NCBI GenBank assembly: GCA_945918815.1
Contig: CAMEIU010000129.1
Location: 1-6,016 of the forward strand
Origin: an uncultured Clostridia bacterium
GTDB lineage: Bacteria; Bacillota; Clostridia; Oscillospirales; Oscillospiraceae
Direction of reading: 5' to 3'
DNA length: 6,016 nt
Below the pieces are notes generated by a model. It saw only the letters and a list, made by a program, of their open reading frames with translations. It ran no database searches and had not been told where the DNA came from. Position 1 is the stretch's first letter. Every line of letters starts with the position of its first letter. The position numbers and the translations under genes are program-made. Shown one piece after another: positions 1 through 5,102 of this stretch.

Positions 1-1
1 C

Positions 2-472
2 CTGCTGCCCCAGTTGTACCAGGGCTTCTTCCTGGCCCCCACGGTGGTGGCCGGGGCTTTGAAGGGGGCCATCTTTGCCGCCAATATCTATGAGCGGCTG
101 GGCTTCCGGGTCATTCCCGACAGTACGGAATCCCGCCACGACATCATCCAGGCCGTGGAGCTGGGCAGCCCCGAGGCCATGCTGGCCTTCTGCCGCGGCA
201 TCCAGGCGGCGGCCCCCGTGGACAGCTATGTGACCCCGGTGCCCTGGGCCATGCCCGGCTACGACGCCGAGGTGGTCATGGCCGCAGGTGCGTTCGTCCA
301 GGGCTCGTCCATCGAGCTCTCCGCCGACGGCCCCATCCGCCCGCCCTACGCCGTCTACTTCCAGGGCGGCCTGACCTGGTACCACGCGAAGCTGGGAATT
401 TTGCAGTCCCTGCAAAAATTGGTGGACGCGGGAATCGTGTCCCTGGACCAAATTATTTCGCCGGGTCCATAA
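2..472 (+). CDS. C-terminal part of YnbB-like (aluminium resistance / methionine gamma-lyase family) protein
   Basis: Partial gene: the frame is open from base 2 (codons L-L-P-Q-L-Y) to TAA at 470-472, giving about 156 residues, and the start lies outside the window. The stretches YQGFFLAPTVVAGALKGA, then DSTESRHDIIQAVELG, then PVPWAMPGYDAEVVMAAG and a final GGLTWYHAKLGI match my memory of the YnbB family. These are fold-type I PLP proteins annotated as aluminium resistance or methionine gamma-lyase family, usually a little over 400 residues long. The PLP-binding lysine would lie upstream, so it cannot be checked. The true substrate of the family is uncertain, and neither name should be taken as proven function. 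The stop codon sits at the edge of an inverted-repeat element: its T is base 470 and its two A residues are the outermost bases of the repeat, so the last residues may have been set by that insertion. No Rho-independent terminator of ordinary form follows. Confidence 0.85.
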   Translation: MLPQLYQGFFLAPTVVAGALKGAIFAANIYERLGFRVIPDSTESRHDIIQAVELGSPEAMLAFCRGIQAAAPVDSYVTPVPWAMPGYDAEVVMAAGAFVQGSSIELSADGPIRPPYAVYFQGGLTWYHAKLGILQSLQKLVDAGIVSLDQIISPGP

Positions 473-504
473 ATTGGGATTATGATGATCGGTTTGAATA
501 AGCA
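471..504 (+). repeat. Left terminal inverted repeat of the 471-747 element
   Basis: Begins AAATTGGGATTATG and ends AATAAGCA. It matches the reverse complement of 714-747 at 28 of 34 positions with no gaps. Its first two bases complete the TAA stop of the preceding gene. Confidence 0.8.
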
Positions 505-568
505 CACGAATTTTTATGACAGGGTTCTGTCTCACACTGTCATTTCTGTGAAATCGCACAATGCCCAC

Positions 569-657
569 TGTAGGGCGCGGCGACTCGACGCGCCGTTTGG
601 CAGCCGGTTCCATGACGCAGTGCCTACAGGCGGCACGTCCAGTGGCCGTGCCCTACA
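569..657. repeat. Paired TGTAGGGC hairpin arms at the core of the element
   Basis: The left arm (569-595, read forward) starts TGTAGGGC and folds as GGCGCG (574-579) with CGCGCC (589-594), a G580-A588 mismatch, pairs C581-G587 and G582-C586, and loop ACT. The right arm (657-631, read on the minus strand) starts with the same TGTAGGGC and folds as GGCACG with CGTGCC, the same G-A mismatch and the same ACT loop. The arms differ at four positions only. These form two base pairs, G-C to A-T (577/591) and G-C to C-G (582/586), so every change is compensated. The region can fold either as two small hairpins or as one long stem between the arms. A further CCTACA lies at 623-628 in the centre. Confidence 0.8.
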
Positions 658-713
658 TAAGCTTTTTCGCAACCATGACAGCGTCTTTGGATCCCTTGCA
701 AGATATTTGCCCT

Positions 714-747
714 TGCTTATTTATCCCGATAGCCATAATCCCAATTT
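714..747 (-). repeat. Right terminal inverted repeat of the 471-747 element
   Basis: Partner of 471-504. On the minus strand it begins AAATTGGGATTATG, then differs at three bases, shares ATCGG, and ends AATAAGCA. It stops 25 bases before the -35 box of the aminotransferase promoter. Confidence 0.8.
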
Positions 748-772
748 GCTGTGCTGCCGATTGAAATACCTG

Positions 773-801
773 TTGACTTTTGCTATTTTGTGCGTTAAAG
801 T
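773..801 (+). promoter_or_regulatory. Sigma-A-type promoter of the aminotransferase gene
   Basis: TTGACT (773-778, 5/6 to consensus) is followed by a 17-base spacer and TAAAGT (796-801, 4/6). Transcription would start near 808, giving a short leader that contains AGGAGG at 821-826. It is the best match in the gap and lies just outside the right end of the inverted-repeat element. Confidence 0.6.
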
Positions 802-833
802 AATAGAAGCCCGTTTTGTGAGGAGGATGGCAT

Positions 834-2000
834 ATGCAGCCATTGAGCAGAAAAAGTGAACATTTTACCGATTCCGTCATTCGCCGGATGACCAGAATCT
901 CCCTTCAATATAACGCCATCAACTTGGCTCAGGGATTCCCGGACTTTGATCCCCCCAAGGCCATGACGGACCGCTTGGCAGAGGTCAGCGCGGAGGGACC
1001 CCATCAGTATCCCATCACCATGGGCGCGCCCAATTTCCGGCAGGCTTTGGCCCGGAAGTGCGGCCGGTTCATGGGCCGGACCCTGAACCCCGAGACCGAG
1101 ATGGTGGTCACCATCGGCTCCACCGAGGCCATGGTGGATACGATTTTCGCCCTGACCAACCCCGGCGACAAGATCGCCATGTTCTCTCCCTATTTTGAGA
1201 ACTACCGCGCCCAGGCCATTTTCGCCGACTGCGAGCCGGTGTTTATTCCCCTGGTGCCGCCCACCTTTGACTTTGATCCCAACGTCATTGAGGACGCCTT
1301 CAAGACCGGCGTCAAGGCCATCCTGATCTGCAACCCGTCCAATCCCAGCGGCAAGGTCTTCACCTATGACGAACTGAAAACCATCGCCGATCTGTGCATC
1401 AAGTATGACGTCTACGCCATCATGGACGAGGTCTATGAACATATCGTCTATGAAGGCCACAAGCACACCTACATGAACAGCCTGCCCGGCATGTGGGAGC
1501 GGACCGTGTCCTGCAGCTCCCTGTCCAAGACCTATTCCGTCACCGGCTGGCGTCTGGGCTACGCCATCGCACCCCAGCCCATCATGGACCGCATCAAGCA
1601 GTTCCACGACTTCAACGCCGTCGGCGCCCCGTCTCCTCTGATGGAGGCCGCCATCGTCGGTCTGGACATGCCCGACAGCTACTATGAGGAATTCGGCGCC
1701 CACTACGCCCACATGAAGAAGCTGTTCACCGACGGCCTGACCTCCATGGGCATGGAGTACACCGATCCCCAGGGCGCGTACTTCGTCCTGGCCAACATCG
1801 GCCAGTATCTGAAGCCCGGCCAGAGCGACGTGGACTTCTGCGTGGAGATGACCCAGAAGGTCGGCGTGGCCTGCGTCCCCGGCAGCTCCTTCTTCAAGGA
1901 GAACGTCAACGACATCGTCCGCGTCCACTTCGCCAAGAAGGACGAGACCCTGTACGAAGCATTGAACCGCCTCAGCGACATCAAGAAGAAAATGGGCTAA
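834..2000 (+). CDS. PLP-dependent class I aminotransferase
   Basis: A complete 388-residue cytoplasmic enzyme of the fold-type I aminotransferase class I/II family, expected to move an amino group between an amino acid and a 2-oxo acid. Visible features in order are the N-terminal QGFPDFDPP (33-41), seen in kynurenine/methionine aminotransferase-like (YbdL/KAT) members; GSTEA (95-99) for the cofactor phosphate; NPSNPSG with Asn170; the IMDEVYE stretch with Asp198 and Tyr201, which contact the PLP ring; SLSKTYSVTGWRLG with the Schiff-base Lys232; and Arg363 in IVRVHFA, the substrate carboxylate arginine. All the catalytic residues I would expect are present and the length is usual. The start is chosen because AGGAGG (821-826) lies seven bases before ATG 834; the ATG at 827 is too close to that site. 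It has its own promoter and a strong terminator, so it is probably a single-gene unit. The exact substrate cannot be read from the sequence. Confidence 0.93.
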   Translation: MQPLSRKSEHFTDSVIRRMTRISLQYNAINLAQGFPDFDPPKAMTDRLAEVSAEGPHQYPITMGAPNFRQALARKCGRFMGRTLNPETEMVVTIGSTEAMVDTIFALTNPGDKIAMFSPYFENYRAQAIFADCEPVFIPLVPPTFDFDPNVIEDAFKTGVKAILICNPSNPSGKVFTYDELKTIADLCIKYDVYAIMDEVYEHIVYEGHKHTYMNSLPGMWERTVSCSSLSKTYSVTGWRLGYAIAPQPIMDRIKQFHDFNAVGAPSPLMEAAIVGLDMPDSYYEEFGAHYAHMKKLFTDGLTSMGMEYTDPQGAYFVLANIGQYLKPGQSDVDFCVEMTQKVGVACVPGSSFFKENVNDIVRVHFAKKDETLYEALNRLSDIKKKMG

Positions 2001-2014
2001 GGCCCATGAAAAGG

Positions 2015-2049
2015 CCCGGTACGGAACAAGCCGTACCGGGTTATTTTTT
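2015..2049. terminator. Strong intrinsic terminator, probably bidirectional
   Basis: A perfect 10-bp stem, CCCGGTACGG (2015-2024) with CCGTACCGGG (2031-2040) and loop AACAAG, is followed on the plus strand by TTATTTTTTA. It ends the aminotransferase transcript 15 bases after the stop codon. Read on the minus strand, the same stem is followed by CCTTTT, so it can also stop the convergent S51 hydrolase operon, whose stop codon is at 2059-2061. Confidence 0.9.
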
Positions 2050-2058
2050 ATGTATGCC

Positions 2059-2796
2059 TTAGATTTCAATCGTCTCTCCGTCCTCGCAGATTCGTTCGAT
2101 TTCTCCGTTCTCAAACCAGTAGCCCTCTCCGAAGAGCATGGCGCGGCCGTCTTCCACCAGGAAGTAGCTGCCGTCGGGGATGGCGAAGAAGGGATGGAGA
2201 AAGCTGTCGGGCAGGGAGATCTCTGTGATCACGTCCAGGCCGTCCAGCACCGTGCCGGGCAGCTCCTGGAAGTGGGGCAGCAATGTGATGTCCGCCAGGC
2301 CCAGGCCCTCCATGTACCGGGGATAGTCCGGGTCCAGGGCCTCGCCTTCCTCCTCCGGCTGGGCGTAGACCAGCTTGCCGCTGTTCATGCTGCCGGCGCT
2401 GATGCCGATGACGATGCCGTCAAAATCCCGCAGCAGGTCCGCCAGGCCGATCTCCCGGAAGAATTCGTTCTGGGTCGGCACATGGCCGCCGCAGAGCTGG
2501 ATCACGCCGCTCTCCCGGATGAACGCTGCCGCCTCGTCCTGATTTCTCCGGTCCAGCATGGCGGCCTCCGCCACGGGAAGGCCGCTTTCCTCCATGGCCT
2601 GCACCGTGGACGCCAGCATCTCGTCGTTGATCTCTGTGCCGTCGGGATCCGAGGCGATGAGCAGCACCCGGGCCTCCTCCGGCCAGCGGGCCTGCACCGC
2701 CGCCCGGAAGCCGTTTTCCTCATAAAAGGGCGCGACGGTCCAGCGTTCTCCGTTAAAATAGCTCGGGCCGGTTTTGCTGGTCAAAAACAGTGTCAT
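2059..2796 (-). CDS. Peptidase E-like S51 family serine hydrolase
   Basis: A complete 245-residue protein with the S51 / class I glutamine-amidotransferase-like fold, related to dipeptidase E, which releases N-terminal Asp from dipeptides. The key motif is GISAGSMN (131-138), with Ser133 at the nucleophile elbow after a hydrophobic strand (DGIVI). Before it, QLCGGHVPTQNEF (100-112) matches the conserved glycine-rich loop of the family, and LLPHFQE (172-178) supplies the likely catalytic His175. No signal peptide or membrane segment is seen, so it should be cytoplasmic. The start is ATG 2796, with AGGAGG (2804-2809) seven bases away. That ribosome site overlaps the TAG stop (2808-2810) of the kinase-like gene upstream, so the two are almost certainly translationally coupled. 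Substrate specificity is not shown; some relatives act on other peptides or cyanophycin-type substrates. Confidence 0.85.
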   Translation of the reverse strand: MTLFLTSKTGPSYFNGERWTVAPFYEENGFRAAVQARWPEEARVLLIASDPDGTEINDEMLASTVQAMEESGLPVAEAAMLDRRNQDEAAAFIRESGVIQLCGGHVPTQNEFFREIGLADLLRDFDGIVIGISAGSMNSGKLVYAQPEEEGEALDPDYPRYMEGLGLADITLLPHFQELPGTVLDGLDVITEISLPDSFLHPFFAIPDGSYFLVEDGRAMLFGEGYWFENGEIERICEDGETIEI

Positions 2797-2807
2797 ATGG
2801 CTTCCTC

Positions 2808-3902
2808 CTAGATCATGGTGCTGTCATAGCAGCGGTCCGGCAGCACGTCGGACAGCTCCACCAGGCTGCGCTGCATGCCGCCGGCATAGTCCTGCGGCGG
2901 CGGGCTTTTCAGCAGGGCCTCCTGGGAGGGCCGCTTCCGGCTGATGGATATGGTGACCGTGACGGTTCCGTCCGCCGCCGCCTCCAATGCCACCGCGCCG
3001 CCGTGGAGCTGGGCGATGTGCCGGGCCAAGGGCAGGCCCAGTCCCACGCCCCACCTGGGGTCCGGCAGAACGCCCCGCTGCTCCATGCGCTGGAACGCCG
3101 CGCTGAGCAGGTCGCCGTCCGCACCCGCACAGTGGTTCCGCACCCGGAACAGAATGGCCGTGGGCCGGACCTCTGCCCAGAGCCGGATGGGCTGCGCCGC
3201 CGTGCCGTATTTGATGGCGTTGGAGAGCAGATTGAGAATGGCCCGCTCCAGCAGGTCCTGGTCCGCGAAGAACTGCACCTGTTCCCGGGGCGTTTTGCAT
3301 TCCAGGGTCCGCCCCGCGTCGGCGCAGACGGCGGTCAAGGCCTCGGCCATGGGGGCCAGATAGCTGCCCAGCTCCAGGCGGCTCCAGCGCAGGCGGTACT
3401 GGCCGCTGCGCAGCTGCTCTAGGTCCGCCAGGTTGCCGGTGATTCGGACCAGCCGGTACAGGTGCCGGCTCATGGCGGCGGTCTGGCTTTGCAGAGCCGG
3501 GTCCTCCGCTTCCTCCAGGTCGCCGAAAAGCTGCTGGGACAGGCTGAACAGCTCCGTCAAGGGCTGCCGCAGCACCTGGGCCGCCACGGCCAAAGAGGCG
3601 CCCGCGGAAGACCCGCCGGATTCCGACAGCAAAAATAGCTCCCCGTCCAGGAGGGCCTGGATGGTGACGCTGTAGGACCGGCCCGCCCGCTTCACAGGCA
3701 GCTCCAGGCCGTCCTTCCGGTTCCAGCCCTCATAGAGCGAGGCCGCCGCGTCCAGCCAGGTGGTCAGCCCGTCCCGGTTTTCCGGGGCCAGATGGCGCGC
3801 CGCACCGTTGCATGCGACCCCGCCGTCCTGCCGGATACAGAAGGCCGGCTGCTGCAAGGAAAGCAGCAGCGGCATGATTTGATCGATGGTTTGTGAAAGC
3901 AT
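2808..3902 (-). CDS. Soluble histidine kinase-like ATPase with Gln in place of the phosphoacceptor His
   Basis: A complete 364-residue protein with no membrane segment or signal peptide, so probably cytoplasmic. Residues about 14-95 look like a PAS-type sensor domain (LQQPAFCIRQDGGVACNGAA). Residues about 100-165 are a HisKA-like two-helix region. The H-box reads AAQVLRQPLTELFS where active kinases have S-H-E-L-R-T-P-L-T, so Gln109 (CAG codon, 3576-3578) replaces the phosphoacceptor His. The HATPase domain (about 205-320) keeps an N box, ERAILNLLSNAIKYG with Asn224 and Asn228, and a good G2 box, GVGLGL (285-290). G1 is altered (RVRNHCAG, Asn256 in place of the usual Asp), a change also known in AgrC-type kinases. 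A tail of about 40 residues follows, rich in SPPP and LVELSDVLP. GGAGG (3910-3914) lies seven bases before the start. No response regulator is adjacent. It could be a pseudokinase or an ATP-driven regulator; that is inference. Confidence 0.82.
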   Translation of the reverse strand: MLSQTIDQIMPLLLSLQQPAFCIRQDGGVACNGAARHLAPENRDGLTTWLDAAASLYEGWNRKDGLELPVKRAGRSYSVTIQALLDGELFLLSESGGSSAGASLAVAAQVLRQPLTELFSLSQQLFGDLEEAEDPALQSQTAAMSRHLYRLVRITGNLADLEQLRSGQYRLRWSRLELGSYLAPMAEALTAVCADAGRTLECKTPREQVQFFADQDLLERAILNLLSNAIKYGTAAQPIRLWAEVRPTAILFRVRNHCAGADGDLLSAAFQRMEQRGVLPDPRWGVGLGLPLARHIAQLHGGAVALEAAADGTVTVTISISRKRPSQEALLKSPPPQDYAGGMQRSLVELSDVLPDRCYDSTMI

Positions 3903-3960
3903 AAAAACGCCTCCATTTGGATCGTACTGGCGCGGAAGCGTTTAAAGCTTCTCCTTGCGT

Positions 3961-3983
3961 ACACGGATGAACATCTTCCGTGT
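3961..3983. promoter_or_regulatory. 23-base imperfect dyad upstream of the kinase-like gene
   Basis: ACACGGATGA, then ACA, then TCTTCCGTGT: the two 10-base arms match at 9 of 10 positions around a 3-base centre. It lies about 58 bases upstream of the kinase-like start codon and is not followed by a T-run on either strand, so it is more like an operator or a leader hairpin than a terminator. It directly abuts the repeat box at 3981-3996, so it may instead be part of a degenerate repeat element. I found no convincing -35/-10 pair near it. Confidence 0.4.
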
Positions 3984-3996
3984 CATTGCTGTGAAA
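3981..3996 (+). repeat. Third copy of the TGTCATnnnTGnGAAA box
   Basis: TGTCATTGCTGTGAAA here matches 538-553 (TGTCATTTCTGTGAAA) at 15 of 16 positions, and it also resembles the minus-strand copy at 665-680. In all three places it lies outside a GTAGGG hairpin arm and points toward it. The shared context makes chance unlikely, although 15/16 alone would be weak evidence in a window this size. Confidence 0.6.
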
Positions 3997-4074
3997 AAAG
4001 AGAGCGTAGGGGCGGCTATCAGCCGCCCGCCGGCGCCTGGCTTCGGATCGCGGGCGGCTAATAGCCGCCCCTAC
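3994..4074 (-). terminator. Possible terminator of the dnaD-dnaC operon built on the GTAGGGG repeat
   Basis: Read on the minus strand, the very stable stem of the 4006-4074 repeat is followed by GCTCTC and then a run of six T (complement of A 3994-3999). It lies 53 bases after the dnaC-like stop codon. The six-base gap before the T-run is longer than in a classical terminator, so efficiency is uncertain. If it works, the kinase-like gene must have its own promoter in 3915-3993; if not, read-through would join it to dnaC. Confidence 0.45.
4006..4074. repeat. GTAGGGG double-palindrome intergenic repeat
   Basis: Two 25-base arms (4006-4030 and 4050-4074) are inverted copies matching at 24 of 25 positions around a 19-base centre. 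Each arm is itself a palindrome: GGCGGCT-ATC-AGCCGCC on the left, and GGCGGCT-ATT-AGCCGCC when the right arm is read on the minus strand. The only difference between the arms falls in the 3-base loop, so the small hairpins are intact. The region can fold as one long stem or as two short hairpins. It shares the GTAGGG ends and the hairpin-in-arm plan with the 569-657 core. From memory, such GTAGGGG repeats are common in Oscillospiraceae genomes; I could not check this here. Confidence 0.85.
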
Positions 4075-4127
4075 GGCCAGTTTTCGTTCACCGCGGTGCA
4101 TATATAGGATGCGCATTCCTGTCCCAT

Positions 4128-5099
4128 TTATCTTCGTATCTGCCGGATGTCGCGGCCTAAGAACATGCAGGTCTCATAGGCGCCCAGAAGCCGGGAAGCG
4201 ATGGGGGCGGCGTACCGCTGCCGGAGGCCCTTGTCGTCCAGATTGGTGGAGATGATCACGGGCTTGCCGTCCATGAGCCGGGTGTTGACCACCTGATACA
4301 GGACCGACTGGGTGAACTGGGTGGTCATCTCCGTGCCCAGATCGTCGATGATCAAGAGATCGCAGGACAGATATTTTTTCGTCAGGTCCCCGGTTCCGCT
4401 GCCGAATTTCACCGCTTCAAAGTCGGAGAACAGCTTGCCCGCCGTGTCGTAGACCACGGAGAAGCCGTTGTCCGCCACGGTCCTGGCGATGCAGGCGGAG
4501 AGGAAGGTCTTGCCCAAGCCGGGACCGCCGGAGAACAGCAGGGAAGGGGACTTGAGGCTGAACTCCCGGGCATACTGGCGGCAGCGGGTGTAGGTGTTCT
4601 GCATGAGCTGCCTGGGGCTGACGCCCAGAACCGGGTCCGGCTCCGTGGGATAGTAGTCCAGGCGGAACTGGCCGAAGTGTTCGTTTCCGCTCAAAAGGCT
4701 GGACAGTTCCTTCTTCTGCTCCTGGCGGCACAGCTCCCGCAGGCACTCGCACATGGACGCGCCCACATAGCCGCTGCCGCCGCAGCGGGGGCAGACCACC
4801 GTGGGCTCCAGGGCCGTCTCGTCCAGATCGGCGGCCTCCAGAATCCACTCCCGCTCCTGCTGGAGGGCCAGATTCTCCTGCTTGATGGCTTCGATGGCCG
4901 CCGTCGGGTCTTCGCCTTTTCGGAAAGCCGCGGCCACGGCCTTAGCCACCGACTGGCGCATGGCCCGGTCGATCTCCCGGAGGCGCGGGTACTGGGTATA
5001 GATTTCCTCGGTGCGGGCGGCGGATTCCGCCTCGCATTCCTCCTTGGCCTGGGCCAGCCTGGCCTTGGCCCGGCGCAGCACCTGTTCACTGTAGGCCAT
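4128..5099 (-). CDS. dnaC: DnaC/DnaI-type AAA+ helicase loader
   Basis: A complete 323-residue AAA+ ATPase of the DnaC/DnaI group, which loads the replicative hexameric helicase onto DNA. Residues 1-95 are a charged, helical N-terminal region that would bind the helicase. A zinc-binding cluster follows: C-P-R-C (Cys103, Cys106) and C-E-C (Cys117, Cys119), as in DnaI. The ATPase domain has Walker A GGPGLGKT (191-198), Walker B LLIIDDLG (248-255, Asp252 and Asp253), sensor I IISTN (282-286), and IASRLLG (300-306) with an arginine-finger candidate, Arg303. All these key residues are present. The start is ATG 5099 with AGGAGG (5108-5113) eight bases away, inside the end of the DnaD-domain gene; the two genes are three bases apart. 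The symbol follows common naming in Clostridia; dnaI is the Bacillus equivalent. The partner DnaD gene and lack of phage genes favour the chromosomal loader over a prophage one. Confidence 0.9.
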   Translation of the reverse strand: MAYSEQVLRRAKARLAQAKEECEAESAARTEEIYTQYPRLREIDRAMRQSVAKAVAAAFRKGEDPTAAIEAIKQENLALQQEREWILEAADLDETALEPTVVCPRCGGSGYVGASMCECLRELCRQEQKKELSSLLSGNEHFGQFRLDYYPTEPDPVLGVSPRQLMQNTYTRCRQYAREFSLKSPSLLFSGGPGLGKTFLSACIARTVADNGFSVVYDTAGKLFSDFEAVKFGSGTGDLTKKYLSCDLLIIDDLGTEMTTQFTQSVLYQVVNTRLMDGKPVIISTNLDDKGLRQRYAAPIASRLLGAYETCMFLGRDIRQIRR

Positions 5100-5102
5100 G
5101 GG

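Larger units (their letters stand above)
471..747. mobile_element. MITE-like imperfect inverted-repeat element, about 277 bp
   Basis: The left half read forward and the right half read on the other strand match piece by piece. The terminal 34 bases (471-504 and 714-747) are 28/34 identical, including an exact AAATTGGGATTATG at each outer end. Next comes a poorly conserved segment of exactly 32 bases on both sides, then a box CTGTCATnnnTGnGAAA (537-553 and 665-681, 13/17 identical), and then a TGTAGGGC hairpin arm (569-595 and 631-657, 23/27 identical). The element is nearly centred on 596-630. No convincing protein is encoded, so any movement would need a transposase supplied elsewhere. I see no clear target-site duplication: the left flank is GGGTCCAT and the right flank GCTGTGCT. 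The base composition is more AT-rich at the ends than the genes around it. The inverted-repeat structure is directly visible; mobility is inference. Confidence 0.75.

Noticed and set aside
397..420. Inverted repeat AATTTTGCAG / CTGCAAAAATT near the end of the first gene
   Set aside because: It lies inside the coding sequence, in codons for ordinary conserved-looking residues (GILQSLQKLV), with no terminator-like T-run after it. Probably coincidental.
444..469. Possible hairpin TGGACC / GGTCCA before the first stop codon
   Set aside because: Only six pairs with a 14-base loop and no T-run, so it is too weak to call a terminator.
518..543. Sequence resembling an insertion-sequence end (GGGTTCTGTCTCACACTGTC)
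   Set aside because: The likeness is from memory only. No matching opposite end or transposase is present, and the region is better explained as part of the inverted-repeat element.
482..880. Short open frames on both strands (482-859 plus, 653-880 minus) in the first gap
   Set aside because: They lie across the inverted-repeat element and run into the aminotransferase start. They show no domain pattern or convincing ribosome site. The minus-strand one looks protein-like in places, but I cannot link it to a family.
795..2114. A 439-codon open frame on the minus strand opposite the aminotransferase gene
   Set aside because: It is antisense to a gene with all its catalytic motifs, has low-complexity G/A/V/L/H composition typical of a shadow frame in GC-rich DNA, and would run through the terminator.
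2050..3422. Long plus-strand frames opposite the S51 and kinase-like genes
   Set aside because: They are antisense shadows of genes with clear motifs, and their composition is His/Gln/Gly/Ala-rich without domains.
4089..4107. CACCGCGGTG perfect palindrome and a TATATA -10-like box on the minus strand
   Set aside because: The palindrome is only 10 bases. The TATATA has no acceptable -35 at 16-18 bases and would lie upstream of the strong GTAGGGG stem, so it is not called as a promoter.
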